Shown here: positions 38,618-49,320 of the stretch, in pieces
How the letters are laid out: each line of letters starts with the position of its first letter
Position numbering within the stretch: position 1 is the first letter of the stretch
Source: Candidatus Nitrosocosmicus agrestis
GTDB lineage: Archaea; Thermoproteota; Nitrososphaeria; Nitrososphaerales; Nitrososphaeraceae
NCBI RefSeq assembly: GCF_008389435.1
Contig: NZ_VUYS01000015.1
Location: forward strand, 26,175 to 90,174
Length of the DNA: 64,000 nucleotides
Direction of reading: 5' to 3'
The notes under the pieces: generated by a model
Seen by the model: the letters and a program-made list of their open reading frames with translations, nothing else
What the model was told of the DNA's origin: nothing
The model's database searches: none
Translations under genes and position numbers: made by a program

Positions 38618-40363
38618 GTGTTTTGTTGTATGCGTGTTTGGAATACAAAACCAGTTATATTAAATAAAATTAAAGATCTTTTTATGCAAAATTCGATTAT
38701 GATTATAATTTCAATATCTATTGTTTTATTAATTCTGACGTCTGAATTTTACTCGAGTTTTGATTATGCAAAATTTTCTATTGCCAAAGATCTTGAAAAC
38801 AAGGTCACTACAACAGATAAAGTAAATAATGAATCATTAAACATAGTTTTTGGTCAAGAGGCAAACAGAATTCTGCCTTCAGGTATTTCAACTGGAAGTT
38901 TACCTGTCGGTATAGCAGTTAATCCTCACGCAAATAGAATATATGTAGCCAACCAATACTCCAACACTGTTTCAGTTTATGATACTAATACTGATAAACT
39001 GATAGACACCATCACTGTAGGCACGTTTCCATATAGTGTTGATTCCAATTTATTTAACGACCGTATATACGTGACTAATAGAGGATCAAATGATGTAACT
39101 GTAATCGATGGTTCAACCAATTCAATCATTGACAATATTACAGTAGGTTTATCTCCAATCCAAGTTAGGGTAGACCCATCTAATAACTGGGTATACGTTG
39201 CAAACATAGATTCTAACTCCGTTTCTGTAATTGATGGAATTACAAACAAAGTCATAAATACCATACATGGAATCCATTCCCCATATGGTATTGGTATAAA
39301 TCCAATTTCGGAAAAAATCTATGTATCAAACATTGCTAATTCCACGGTTACAGTTTTGGATAAGAGAATCAGCAATAATTTTACAGTTCTCCAAAACATC
39401 GATGTAGGTATGGCGCCTTCGGGTATTGATATTGACACCAAAAGAAATCTGATTTTTGTAACCAATTTTTTATCTAATTCCCTGTCGGTAATTAACGGTA
39501 CGAATGACTCGCTCATCAAAACTATAGCCGTTGGCAAATCACCGGTAGGAGTAAAAACAAATCCACTATCTGGAAAAGCCTACGTTAGTAACACGGAATC
39601 AAGTTCTGTCAGTGTAATAAATGAAACCAATCTCAACAAAATAAAAAACATTCAAGTTAATCCATCAACATTTGATGGGTTGGAAAATTATCCTTATGTT
39701 ATACCTAATAACGTAGCATTTCCACTAATCGCAAGTTTTATCGGAATTGATCCTGTATCGAATTTAATTTATGTAACTAATACCGCATCTAATAGCATTT
39801 CATTGATAAATGGTAAACTAGATGATGGTATTGTAAAAGTAAGTTTTAATAGTCGCCCTGAAAATTCGGGTTTTGTAGAATGTAATAATGTAAAAAGTAT
39901 CGATCAAAATACAACTACGTTTGTAAAGAACAACATAAATTCATGCAAAGCAATACCAGAGAGAGGATATACATTTGATTCATGGTCAGGGTTGCTAAAT
40001 AGCAACAATAATCCTCTAGAATTCGAATCAAGTGATTACGGTAACATCATAGCTAATTTCAGACCCGCTTTGTCGACAGAACAATACATATTTTTAACAG
40101 GAGGTATTATGGGTATGCTCTCGGTACTTTTAGGTTGGTTCTTCAAAGGAAGTCAAAGAAGGAAATTTAACAAATTAATACAAATTACCAATAAGACAAT
40201 TGAAGATGCAGACATTGGAGATAGGACAGAGAGTATAATAAAATTAGAGAACCTGAGAAGAGATATTTTTAATACATATAGACGTGGATCATTAACAGAT
40301 TTTCAATTTGATTTTTTGGATAAGAGACTTTTAAACTATATTAACAAAATTAGTAATATGTAG
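38618..40363 (+). CDS. Membrane-anchored YVTN beta-propeller protein
   Basis: 581 residues (an in-frame ATG at 38684 gives a cleaner export signal, MQNSIMIIISISIVLLILTS). Seven or so YVTN blades follow (PVGIAVNPHANRIYVANQYS, RIYVTNRGSNDVTVID, WVYVANIDSNSVSVID, KIYVSNIANSTVTVLD, LIYVTNTASNSISLIN). Next is a repeat-like domain with Cys pair (GFVECNN, NSCKAIPERGYTFDSWSG). A membrane helix (IFLTGGIMGMLSVLLGWFF) precedes a basic cytosolic tail of about 75 residues ending FDFLDKRLLNYINKIS. The topology suggests an outer sensor or adhesin linked to the cell interior. Confidence 0.8.
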   Translation: MFCCMRVWNTKPVILNKIKDLFMQNSIMIIISISIVLLILTSEFYSSFDYAKFSIAKDLENKVTTTDKVNNESLNIVFGQEANRILPSGISTGSLPVGIAVNPHANRIYVANQYSNTVSVYDTNTDKLIDTITVGTFPYSVDSNLFNDRIYVTNRGSNDVTVIDGSTNSIIDNITVGLSPIQVRVDPSNNWVYVANIDSNSVSVIDGITNKVINTIHGIHSPYGIGINPISEKIYVSNIANSTVTVLDKRISNNFTVLQNIDVGMAPSGIDIDTKRNLIFVTNFLSNSLSVINGTNDSLIKTIAVGKSPVGVKTNPLSGKAYVSNTESSSVSVINETNLNKIKNIQVNPSTFDGLENYPYVIPNNVAFPLIASFIGIDPVSNLIYVTNTASNSISLINGKLDDGIVKVSFNSRPENSGFVECNNVKSIDQNTTTFVKNNINSCKAIPERGYTFDSWSGLLNSNNNPLEFESSDYGNIIANFRPALSTEQYIFLTGGIMGMLSVLLGWFFKGSQRRKFNKLIQITNKTIEDADIGDRTESIIKLENLRRDIFNTYRRGSLTDFQFDFLDKRLLNYINKISNM

Positions 40364-41758
40364 ATTTAGTGAGATCGATTAGAATACTATATTAATATTA
40401 TTATCCTTTCTTATTTAATTACTGCTAATGTAGGAACATATCATAGAGTTTGGAGGTGCGGGGATATGATATGATGATGATGATGATGATGAATATAATC
40501 CAAGCATCAAATAGGGGATTCAATTTATTTATGCTTTGAAACTTTGTATTATTATCTTAAGAATAAAATTTGAAGCAAATAGATATTGAATACATAGGAA
40601 GATTTGATGAACAGGCCTTGTTAAATAGGTCTGCGGTGAAATCATAAATCTTTTCATAACAAGGACATTAGCTAAAAAAAGTAAGCCAAGAAATCTATTT
40701 CCAGGTTAAAGTCTGTTTAGGCAAGCGATTTACTTCAAAAAGTAGATTAACTGGCTACATAATTTTGCTTCTATAGCTATATACTCAAAAATCACAAGTG
40801 TCAATTAGACATAAGAGTGTATCAATATCCTATTAGAGAATTTTAATCGTTGTTGCCAGTCTCGGTAAAGTAGTATGTAATCACTATGGATTTTGCTCCA
40901 AAACATAAGAAAGAAAACTTTCTCCATACCAGTTAATAATAAGTCACAATGTTCTCAAAAAGAATACGCAAAAGATTAGGTATTTAATTTATAGAACATG
41001 TGGACTTCTTAGCAGCATGAGTAGTAGTGTTAACTAATCCTGTAAGATTCTGATTACTTTATATCTTAAAAGTAATACAGAAAATAAAATTAAATGAATA
41101 ATACCACTATACATAGAGAGAATTGAATATTTTGTCCTGTCTTCTACTGATATATGAAACCGTGTACATATATATTAAGGGAAATTAATTATGGTTTTGC
41201 TTATCAACTGACACAGGTTGTATTTTTTCAGAGAAATAAAAATCAAATTTTATAGAAATAATTCATAATCATCAGATTGTTGAATATATTAATATAAATA
41301 AATTAATCAAAAATATAAAGAAATATTTTGGTTACACTTGGATCTGGTTTTTTAATATCAATTTGTTGGGCAGTATTTAACTCAATTGATCTTTAGCAAC
41401 CAGAGATGGTTACTTGTGAGAAATGGACATGTTAACTGCGAGGTACTGACTACATGTTGGGTTAAGTTCTCATCAATGGGTGTTTAGGTTGCTAGTGATA
41501 GTAGGCTTGATTCGCTAATAATTCACAGTACAACAGATTCTCAGAAGATGGAACATAACAGAAAGGTAAATATCTGATGGATTTTGTGTGATATTTAGTA
41601 ATAGTCTGGACGATTGGGATTAAATTTCCCGGAAGTGAGGGTTCTAATATACGCATTACATTAATGAAAATTCAACAGATAGTTTTTTTCAATCTTTGTT
41701 GTACAATATTTGGGATTCATTATAGCATACTATAATAGTTTCTGGTTGATGTAATAAT
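40364..41758. other. Long intergenic region
   Basis: About 1.4 kb with no recognised gene. A TLGSGFLISICWAVFNSIDL stretch on the plus strand (near 41338) looks like an export signal that soon hits a stop, so a dead secreted-protein gene may lie here. Confidence 0.35.
40471..40492 (+). repeat. ATG trinucleotide microsatellite
   Basis: About seven ATG units in non-coding DNA 110 bases past the propeller gene. Confidence 0.85.
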
Positions 41759-42190
41759 GTGGTCGACAATAATGATGATAAACAAAAAACTGATCGCTCA
41801 CAACAATATCTTGCAAATGAAAGGACATTCCTATCGTGGGTAAGAACCAGTATTGCACTAATCGGTCTTGGATTCATAATATCTAAATTTAGCTTCTTCC
41901 TGACGGAGTTCCGAATCATAATACAAAGGAATTCTGTAGATAGGCCCGAATTTAGCTTACATGAACCCCAGTTCCCAATTGATCAAATTTCTAATTGGAT
42001 TGGAATTGGTATTATATTTTTAGCCATTCTATTGATATTGCTCGCATTGAAGAACTATCTCAATGCACACAAATCAATAAAAACACAAACCTACTCACCG
42101 AATCAAAAAACAATTTATTTTACAACTGCAATAATTGTTCTTTTGAGCATAGTTGTATTCATATATCTATCTCTAGTTCCATCAACTTAG
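41759..42190 (+). CDS. DUF202 (YidH-type) membrane protein
   Basis: 143 residues from a GTG start. The N-terminus has the DUF202 signature: [20 protein letters not shown] then [10 protein letters not shown]. Three membrane helices lie at about 30-50, 79-99 and 117-138. The length is normal. DUF202 proteins sit in the cytoplasmic membrane and have no settled function. The GTG start is used because no in-frame ATG precedes the conserved [10 protein letters not shown]. Confidence 0.8.
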   Translation: MVDNNDDKQKTDRSQQYLANERTFLSWVRTSIALIGLGFIISKFSFFLTEFRIIIQRNSVDRPEFSLHEPQFPIDQISNWIGIGIIFLAILLILLALKNYLNAHKSIKTQTYSPNQKTIYFTTAIIVLLSIVVFIYLSLVPST

Positions 42191-42468
42191 TGTTGCTAAT
42201 TACAATCTGATGTTAGACGTCAATAGATGTCAATCATTTATTTATCTGCCGTAAATGCAATTTACAAATTTAGATATGGTCCAATAAATAAAATATTCAA
42301 CTTATGCTGGTTGAATTTAGTTTTCCACAGTATAAAAGTAAGGTTCTGTTTTATTCCACTCTATCATAACTGCTATGTTAGCATTAATCTTGTTAGAGAT
42401 TTCATTAACTCAAATGATAGCATCTATGAATGTTTAATAGAATCAAAAAAATACACTTCATGTATACT

Positions 42469-43608
42469 CTATCTTAACAATACAGGTTTTGCGTTTACTC
42501 GTACACGGAATAAGACATACGGTTTTATCCGCAGATCCTTCCCTTTATTATAACGGGCTTGACGATGTAACTGATTTGAAGTAACATAGAGGTACCCATC
42601 AGTTGCGAGGCAAAGTGTGTCGGGCCATAATAAACGAGGATCATATGCCACGGTTTCCCATACCTTATCCGAATATCTAAGTTGAAGAATTGCATTATGC
42701 TCATAATTTGTTGAATATATATTTCCTTCAGAGTCTGATTCAAGACCGTCAGAAGCACCTCCTCTGTCTCCATGGTCTTGTATAGTACTTGCAACCTCTT
42801 CTTCGGAAATATCGCGATCGACAAGTGCATCGGTGGCCACACTATACAATTTACGACTTCCAAGTGGACAATAATATAGTCGCGAACCATCTGCATTTAT
42901 TGCAATCCCATCTGCACCCATACTTGCACCATGTTTTATAGTTCCATCAGGTTTATGCTCTAAAAATGGCCTTCCTTCCACAAGAGGAAGAAAAGTTTTG
43001 ATATCTTCTGATTTAGTTGAAGGATGATCATTAAGTCGACGCCAGCTTTCCCCGGAGTGAAGATCAACCACTATGATTGAGTTGGCTCCTTTCTGAGATG
43101 AATCTGTAATAAATGCTATCCCTTCCTTTCCCCTGCGTAGATCAAAGCGAACATCATTGAGATAAGAGGTGGGTTGAGCTATAGTTTGAGGAAACAAGAT
43201 CTTTTTAACTACTTTGTTGGTATCTAAATTTACGCAGATTAACTTAGGACCACCGTATTCTGTGGGCTTAAAAAGTGGACTACCCGTGTCAAGAATCCAC
43301 AATCGATCTGCCGGGTCAATAACTACAGACTGTACAGATACCAGTTTTGATGCCTGATCTTCTTGATCCATCTCGTTTATTGATTCATCAGGATAAGCAA
43401 CAGGCTGACCATTTCGAATTTCTGACACAGTAAATTTGACATCATCTCCCCATTTTGGAAAGTTTACAAAGATGCGCCCCGTATGAGATACTGCCACACC
43501 AGTTGGCATAGCATCATTAAAGAAAGCTACAGGCTCTAAAGCACCTAATGGTTCTGAGGATGGCAATTCAACCGACGGAATATCGTTAGACATAGCATTG
43601 TCTCCCAA
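42469..43608 (-). CDS. Major royal jelly protein (yellow)-family propeller
   Basis: 379 residues, no signal peptide. Family segments are PTGVAVSHTGRIFVNFPKWG, VQSVVIDPADRLWILDTGSP, SYLNDVRFDLRRG, AFITDSSQKGANSIIVVDLH, GASMGADGIAINADGSRLYY and DGLESDSEGNIYSTNYEHNA. Bacterial and fungal relatives are annotated as MRJP/dopachrome-tautomerase-related or SMP-30-like. A lactonase-type role is possible but unproven. Its family spread is mainly bacterial and eukaryotic, which suggests transfer into this lineage. A second ATG lies at 43593. Confidence 0.85.
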   Translation of the reverse strand: MGDNAMSNDIPSVELPSSEPLGALEPVAFFNDAMPTGVAVSHTGRIFVNFPKWGDDVKFTVSEIRNGQPVAYPDESINEMDQEDQASKLVSVQSVVIDPADRLWILDTGSPLFKPTEYGGPKLICVNLDTNKVVKKILFPQTIAQPTSYLNDVRFDLRRGKEGIAFITDSSQKGANSIIVVDLHSGESWRRLNDHPSTKSEDIKTFLPLVEGRPFLEHKPDGTIKHGASMGADGIAINADGSRLYYCPLGSRKLYSVATDALVDRDISEEEVASTIQDHGDRGGASDGLESDSEGNIYSTNYEHNAILQLRYSDKVWETVAYDPRLLWPDTLCLATDGYLYVTSNQLHRQARYNKGKDLRIKPYVLFRVRVNAKPVLLR

Positions 43609-44536
43609 AATTGTTTGACATACAGTGTAATTGAAAACACATTACAAATAGATAAGATGTATGATTAAGCAAAGTAATTATAATATCTACTATTGCAATG
43701 ATATCGCTTTTAGCCACATGTAGGTAAGTATAATCGTAATTAATAATATCATAGTTTTTTAATCATGATAAGACAAAATACTCCTTCCCAGGTTGTAATT
43801 GTCCTGCATTTATCCATTAATCCAGATAATACAAACCTGAAAGTCATTAATGTACTATTTTCCAAATACCATCAAAGTAGTTTACAATAAAGATTACTAT
43901 CTAGATAGAAGTTATAAAGATTCCAGTTTTTGTCTTCCAGTCAACTGTTAGAAGTTTGTTCAGCAAGATACCCATAGATTCAGCAGTTGGAAAGTAGCAT
44001 AAAACACCTTATGCTTGGAATTTCCTTAATATGCCGATATGCCGAGTTTCTAAAGTCTTTATTCAATTTCACAATCCTTGCATAATTTTACAAATATCGA
44101 GTAGATTTATAACATTATTTGATTTCAATGAATCCGCATTCAAGGAATAATATAGATACGTACCAAAAAATTAGTAAGCAGTGACCGGATCACTGAGAAT
44201 ATAAAAAAATTAACCAACAGGTTCCTCTATTGAGGGATCCTAGGTTAACGACTGGCTCCCAATATTATCAACTTGATTGACTAAAGTAATATTCTCTGTT
44301 TGTGTCGCATTACCTGTCATATTAATATCATAGTGAATTATTTGACCTCAAAAAATACTTTTCGATACTTTATCCGATAGCTTTGATAAATTAAGTAGTA
44401 ACATCCTGATTCAAATTGGATTAAGTTGTCTGTGGTAATGGAGTTACATAATATTCTAATGTCTATCACTATAAAAAGAATGTAAATATAAAAAGAATGT
44501 GGAAAAGTATAAAAATTTTAGACTAGTTTAGATCTT
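43609..44536. other. Intergenic with a short protein-like tail
   Basis: About 930 bases. A minus-strand frame near 44240-44325 reads MTGNATQTENITLVNQVDNI then GSQSLT and stops, like the end of an exported Thr/Asn-rich protein. There is no clear start. Otherwise nothing is recognised. Confidence 0.35.
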
Positions 44537-44686
44537 ATGTGCAAAGGCAAATGTTCTGACGAAAGATCTATAAACGCTTCTACATTCATGAAACTAAACT
44601 CTAAATGTAGTGTTTGTCAAAAAGCATTTAACACTACCGAAATCAAATGTTATTGTTGCCACTCAAGGCTGAGAAAAAGAAAATAA
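44537..44686 (+). CDS. Cys-rich zinc microprotein
   Basis: 49 residues: MCKGKCSDERSINASTFMKL, then SKCSVCQKAF and IKCYCCHSRLRKRK. The CxxC and CYCCH clusters make a zinc-ribbon-like site and the C-terminus is basic. The C-x-x-C spacing and the CHSRLRKR end are the type seen in small thaumarchaeal zinc proteins (recollection). It may bind nucleic acid. Confidence 0.65.
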   Translation: MCKGKCSDERSINASTFMKLNSKCSVCQKAFNTTEIKCYCCHSRLRKRK

Positions 44687-45384
44687 TTGAGTAAAAACGA
44701 TTCTTTAAAGACCATTCAAATCATGGCTTCTAAGAAGAGATATTAGGGAAGAAAAGGGTAATAAATTAGATCATGATAATCTCATGGCCAAGGGAGGCCA
44801 GAGTTAAATTCTGATCAATTTCTGAATAGTTTATCTCGGCTTGTTGTATATATCCGGATCAATCAAGACAGATTCCTCCCCCGTCAACAAAAACGATCAC
44901 CTAACAGGAAGCTCGATGCTAAAAAACCACTAGCGAATCAAGACAGATCAAATGTTGTGTTGAGTCATCTTCTCTTTTTTTATGTCTTCTCTTTTTTTAA
45001 AATCTATGTTATGTAGTCTACCCTCTAAAAGTCATCTAAAGATATACTGTAGATCTTGATAATCACTTTTGGCAGAAATAACAATAGAAAGCAACAATGA
45101 AAGAAAGGTCGATATTGACGACGACAAGAGATGTTCCTTTGAAATGATACATCGCTATCCTTAAGTTGTGAATTCAATCTTTTTTTGGCATTGCTTTAAG
45201 GACAGTATATGACTCATATTGAAATATATAAAATTAATTCTGAAAAATAGTACTATATACAGATTTGCCGGTGGGATGCTGAGTTCACCAATACCTCGTT
45301 AAATAAATTTAATCCAGCCATCAATGTCGGCAAAGTCCTAGAAAGGAGTCAAGCCTACCCATTGTCCGGAGGCCCAATTTGGCG
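44687..45384. other. Intergenic, nothing recognised
   Basis: About 700 bases. No gene or strong structure is seen on either strand. Confidence 0.35.
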
Positions 45385-45966
45385 CTAATACAATTCTTTT
45401 ACCTCTGCAAACCGTTGCGACCAATTCGGTGGTATTTGACTGTCCAACACAGCTTCAAGCCGATCCAGATAAGCATGCCATCCCGGAGCAAAAGTCATAG
45501 CTGTCGATTTTGTGAGGTGGCTGTGAGTTATGGTAACAACTGTATTAGAGTCACCATCTTGTTTGAGTTCCCATCTGATAACCGACTCAGGCTCACCTTT
45601 AGGGAACATTTGATTAGGAGCAATAAACCATTCATGCTCAAAAATACGGTAAAGTTCATAAGCAAGAACATTCCCAGTTATATGGGATCCGGATACAGTA
45701 TTAAGAAGATCAATTTTACCATTATTATGTCCCTCAAAGGTTCCTTTGTAATCTGGCAACCATTTGAATATCTTTTCTTGGTCTGTAACTGCCTCCCAGA
45801 CTATTTCTTTTGGATGCTCAAATCTTCGTTCAAACTTTATTGTTCCATACTCTCCTTCAATGGTTACTGTTCCTTTAGGAGGAGTATTCGTTAACCTTCT
45901 TTCTGGTTCCTCAATTGAAGACAATTGTTGTATACCATTTTTGTTTGTCGTTTCAAATTCTTTCAT
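45385..45966 (-). CDS. AHSA1/SRPBCC-domain protein
   Basis: 193 residues with the START-like AHSA1 fold: TIKFERRFEHPKEIVWEAVT, then WLPDYKGTFEGHNNGKIDLL, ELYRIFEHEW and SVIRWELKQDGDSNTVVTIT, closing with GWHAYLDRLEAVL. These proteins bind hydrophobic ligands or act as co-chaperone-like proteins. The specific role is unknown. It is divergent from the Lrp-type regulator 96 bases away, which may control it. Confidence 0.85.
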   Translation of the reverse strand: MKEFETTNKNGIQQLSSIEEPERRLTNTPPKGTVTIEGEYGTIKFERRFEHPKEIVWEAVTDQEKIFKWLPDYKGTFEGHNNGKIDLLNTVSGSHITGNVLAYELYRIFEHEWFIAPNQMFPKGEPESVIRWELKQDGDSNTVVTITHSHLTKSTAMTFAPGWHAYLDRLEAVLDSQIPPNWSQRFAEVKELY

Positions 45967-46062
45967 ATCATAATTATATATCTATACAGATACTTATCTT
46001 TGGTGGAAGTAAAACTCCCAATATCAGACAACTTTATAACTTGCTTTTGCACCAATTAGAGA

Positions 46063-47033
46063 GTGACTGTGGAGAAAGGGACAATAGTACTTGATAAAAC
46101 TGATCTTATCATCCTTTCCACGTTAGCAAAAAACAGCAGATCTTCTTTTAATAGCATAGGATCAGAGGTTGGCCTAACTTCAAAAAGTGTTAAAGCAAGA
46201 GTTAAGAAGATGATACACCGAAGGGTCATCGAAAAATTTGTAGTTCGGGTTAATCCAGCAGCTTTTGGTTTTAAGGTAGTTATTGTGCTTGTAAGAACTA
46301 GTAATGGAATAAATAAAGATGACATCATTAAGCGTATAAAACAGCTTGGTGACATTGCATACTATGTTTATCATATGGGAGGAACTTGTGTGGCAGCTCT
46401 ACTCATCAAAAAACCATTGGACGATTTATTTGTTCGAACGTTAAATCATCGCTTAATGCCTGCAACAGTCGTGAGTATCTTTGTTTTAGAAAGCCGCATC
46501 GAACCAGTTGTACTAAGCGAAACAGATTTGAGAATAATTAAATGTTTACTACTAAATGGTGCTAGGACAGAAATGGCAGATATTGCCAAAGAAGTAGGAA
46601 TATCTGAGAAAACCGCACTAGACGCCTTACTAGGATTAAGGATTCAAACATCTTAGATTTCTCAATCCAGTGTAGCCCATCTTTGATGATAGGATATATT
46701 CAATTTGCCATTCCGATGATAACTACAAGAGTTCATCGTCAGAGTGTACTTGAACGAATGTATTCGGAATTTCAAGAGAACATTCTATATAGTCCTGGTG
46801 TAATTGATTCAGAGGACAGATTGACTTTTGTACTCGTTGCTGAGAATGTATTTACAGTTGATTCAATTTTAACCAAGGTAAGGTCCTTTGAAGAGGTTAA
46901 AAGTGCAGATGTATACATACTTACAAAATGGCAATTTAACGATGATTGGATAATAAAAGAAATCAGTAACAGAATTTCACAACGACGACCACTTTTACAT
47001 GAATCTATTAAAATAAATAATCCTATATATTAA
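46063..47033 (+). pseudogene. Lrp/AsnC-type regulator with two HTH domains, frameshifted
   Basis: The first frame (46063-46656, GTG start) has an N-terminal winged HTH (DLIILSTLAKNSRSSFNSIG, then SKSVKARVKKM), an Lrp-like sensing domain and a second HTH (MADIAKEVGISEKTA). One base is missing near 46617. The next frame reads RLTRIKDSNILDFSIQ, then MIGYIQFAIPMITTRVHRQS and VNSAD-type VKSADVYILTKWQFNDDWII, ending at 47033. Joined, it is about 320 residues, the length of this thaumarchaeal regulator family. The first piece may still make a truncated protein. Confidence 0.75.
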
Positions 47034-47313
47034 TAACAGTAATCAACCCTGCAGACTAAATGTCTTGTAGCAATCGAACTATGAAATAGAGATCAAAATT
47101 AGGATAAACCTAAATTAAAGTGGACCCATAAAAAAAGAATAAAGGCGTTGCAGATTTTGCTCTGAGCTTCTTCTGCTTTTGCTTAGGAAGAGTATTTTAT
47201 AGAATTGTTTTTCGCAAGTAATATCTAAGATCATCAAATACCAAAATATTGAAATGAAATTCGACATTATTGAAGAATCATGTCACCTTATAAAAAGGAA
47301 AAATCGATAAAGA

Positions 47314-47706
47314 TTATTTCACCTTAACTGCTCCAGATCCACAATTAGGACATCTTCTCTTGTTATGTTCATTGTTACAAGTCATACAAACAAATCTTAA
47401 CGGTTCAGATCTTGGCGAATAAGGATTATAGAACAAAGTATCTGAAATGGATTGAATGAACCCTCTAAATCCCTTGTTCTTATTGTTTTTTTTGGAAATA
47501 TCAGATATATTGATTTGATAAGAATGTCGAGTTTTTTTTATTCTAAATGTCTGTAATATTAGTATTATCCCCAAATATATTAATAATGATATCGGAAAAG
47601 GTAATGTAAAATACAGAATCATCCCAATTGAAATATATATTACAAACCACACAAAATAATTCTTATCAAGGCCATCAAAATTTTTGTAATCACCTATTTT
47701 TGACAT
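47314..47706 (-). CDS. Membrane protein with C-terminal zinc ribbon
   Basis: 130 residues from the ATG at 47706 (another ATG at 47715). Two helices (WFVIYISIGMILYFTLPF and ISLLIYLGIILILQTF) are followed by a basic linker and a zinc ribbon (FVCMTCNNEHNKRRCPNCGS: two CxxC pairs). The pattern of a membrane hairpin plus cytosolic zinc ribbon is common for small archaeal adaptor-like proteins. Function is unknown. Confidence 0.7.
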   Translation of the reverse strand: MSKIGDYKNFDGLDKNYFVWFVIYISIGMILYFTLPFPISLLIYLGIILILQTFRIKKTRHSYQINISDISKKNNKNKGFRGFIQSISDTLFYNPYSPRSEPLRFVCMTCNNEHNKRRCPNCGSGAVKVK

Positions 47707-48095
47707 CTCACACACTCCATTATTGAAGATGAATGAACAATATTTAATATGTCAAAACAAATAATTAAATTTTACTTTTTATGTCTCCACAGTTAGAGTC
47801 CAATTTAATATGAATGGTCCAAGTGCCAACCAAATATCTTAATTTTGATAATGGAATTATGATCGGGTTATACAAAATGTGAACTAAATATTGTTAACTT
47901 GAGGTCAGAAGATACTGGGGCAATATTGTGGTTATCTTAACTACTTCAAATATTAAAATAAATGGAGTTAATTTTAACGATAAAACTTTGCTTCAAAAAT
48001 ATGGCTCGACAATAAACCGACAGAGTATATCTATTTATTTGTTAAACTAGAAAAAAAGATGAAAGCAGGTTTTTTAAGTTTTTTACTTACATCTG
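47707..48095. other. Intergenic, nothing recognised
   Basis: About 390 AT-rich bases between two leftward genes. Confidence 0.35.
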
Positions 48096-48770
48096 CTAGT
48101 CAATTTTAATTTCTTTTCCTTTGAACTTGGACTCTTTTTTCCTCAAGTTAAAAGTTACCTCAAGTATCCCGTTGTTATAAGTAGACTTTGCAGTATCAAC
48201 ATCGGTTTCGTCAGGTAATTCTATCGTTCTATGATATCTTCTTTTTGCATCATTTGTTGATATTTCTACTTCATTATCATAAACGTTTATTTTTATATCA
48301 TCCTTTTTTACTCCAGGTATTTCTAAAATAACTTTTACTTCTTTATCAGTAATAGTTACGTCTGCCAATGGTTCTCTTTCGGCTGTTATTTGGGGACCAA
48401 TGCTGAAACCTGTGCCATTATGCCTGTTATTTCTCAATCCTCTTATTGGTGAATGTTTAATATTTCCAAATTCTGTTATGTGAGGTTTGCCATCAGGTCC
48501 AATAGTCATCGAATATCCATAGACTATTGGGCCAACCTCTCTGACCTTACTTCCATCTTCTGCTTCATATTCTCTTATCAATTCTTTTGGAGAGTTCTTT
48601 GATATGTATTTGAACTGATCAAACATATCATTCAGATCTCTTTCCATCTCTTCAAATTCACTCCATGGATCGATATCAAAGAAATCAGGTCGTCCACTTC
48701 TCATCCGACGGTGGTTACGATCAAAAAATCTTCTAAACCAATTAAAGTTGTCGTAGGGTAACATACTCAT
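48096..48770 (-). CDS. hsp20: Hsp20/alpha-crystallin small heat shock protein
   Basis: 224 residues. An N-terminal arm with RRFFDRNHRRMRSGRPDFFD is followed by a linker with EVGPIVYGYSMTIGPDGKPH (the archaeal Hsp20 lead-in) and the alpha-crystallin domain from about 125: LADVTITDKEVKVILEIPGV, DDIKINVYDNEVEIST, YHRTIELPDETDVD and NGILEVTFNLRKKES (the conserved A/GxLxxxxP-type end, here GILEVTF). It is an ATP-independent chaperone in the cytosol. A strong ribosome site precedes the ATG. Confidence 0.93.
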   Translation of the reverse strand: MSMLPYDNFNWFRRFFDRNHRRMRSGRPDFFDIDPWSEFEEMERDLNDMFDQFKYISKNSPKELIREYEAEDGSKVREVGPIVYGYSMTIGPDGKPHITEFGNIKHSPIRGLRNNRHNGTGFSIGPQITAEREPLADVTITDKEVKVILEIPGVKKDDIKINVYDNEVEISTNDAKRRYHRTIELPDETDVDTAKSTYNNGILEVTFNLRKKESKFKGKEIKID

Positions 48771-48777
48771 ACTTTTT

Positions 48778-48785
48778 GATCACCT
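48778..48785 (-). promoter_or_regulatory. Shine-Dalgarno site of hsp20
   Basis: AGGTGATC on the minus strand, complementary to the GATCACCT of the 16S rRNA end, seven bases before the ATG. It shows that this gene has a leader, unlike several neighbours. Confidence 0.65.
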
Positions 48786-48885
48786 ACTATCTATTATCAA
48801 AAAAAGAATAAATATTTTTCTGACATAATGTCATTATTATTACATAAAGTAAAATTTATATTTTCTATATTCAAATATAAATTTT

Positions 48886-48891
48886 GGTGAT
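48886..48891 (+). promoter_or_regulatory. Shine-Dalgarno site of the 48898 gene
   Basis: GGTGAT six bases before the ATG at 48898, the same type as for hsp20. Confidence 0.55.
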
Positions 48892-48897
48892 TTCATT

Positions 48898-49320
48898 ATG
48901 AACTCAAGGCAGTTTGTAAATAAAATCATCCATACGGGCCAAGACCAAGTAGTAATGATGGTAAAATCGCTACCTAAATTATTGTCAGTTGGTTTTATCT
49001 CTGCACTAGCCGGGCTTCCTCTCGCATCCATTCCTAATCGAGGAGTTTCAGCTTATGCGCAACTAGCACAGTTACAAGTAACAACTGATCCATGGTATCA
49101 ATCGTTAGAGATGGCTCGATCCAAAGTCGAAGCAGCTCTGTCTCCTGGTGCATTTGGAAACGGTGTTCCCGAGTTACACAACCTGTCAACAAACGAAATT
49201 TTGATAGCCTTTGGGGCATCAGTAATGACTGGTATTATTGCTTTCATGACTGTTAGAAAATGGTTATCCGGTATAATGTATTCAGGAAAGAAAGGTAGCA
49301 CAATGCAGTATCAGAAATGA
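48898..49320 (+). CDS. Small membrane protein of unknown function
   Basis: 140 residues with two likely membrane helices (LLSVGFISALAGLPLASI at about 28-45 and IAFGASVMTGIIAFMTV at about 102-118) and an extracellular segment between them (QLQVTTDPWYQSLEMARSKV). The C-terminus is basic. It is divergent from hsp20 with only 127 bases between them, so joint heat or stress control is possible. The family is not recognised. Confidence 0.65.
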   Translation: MNSRQFVNKIIHTGQDQVVMMVKSLPKLLSVGFISALAGLPLASIPNRGVSAYAQLAQLQVTTDPWYQSLEMARSKVEAALSPGAFGNGVPELHNLSTNEILIAFGASVMTGIIAFMTVRKWLSGIMYSGKKGSTMQYQK

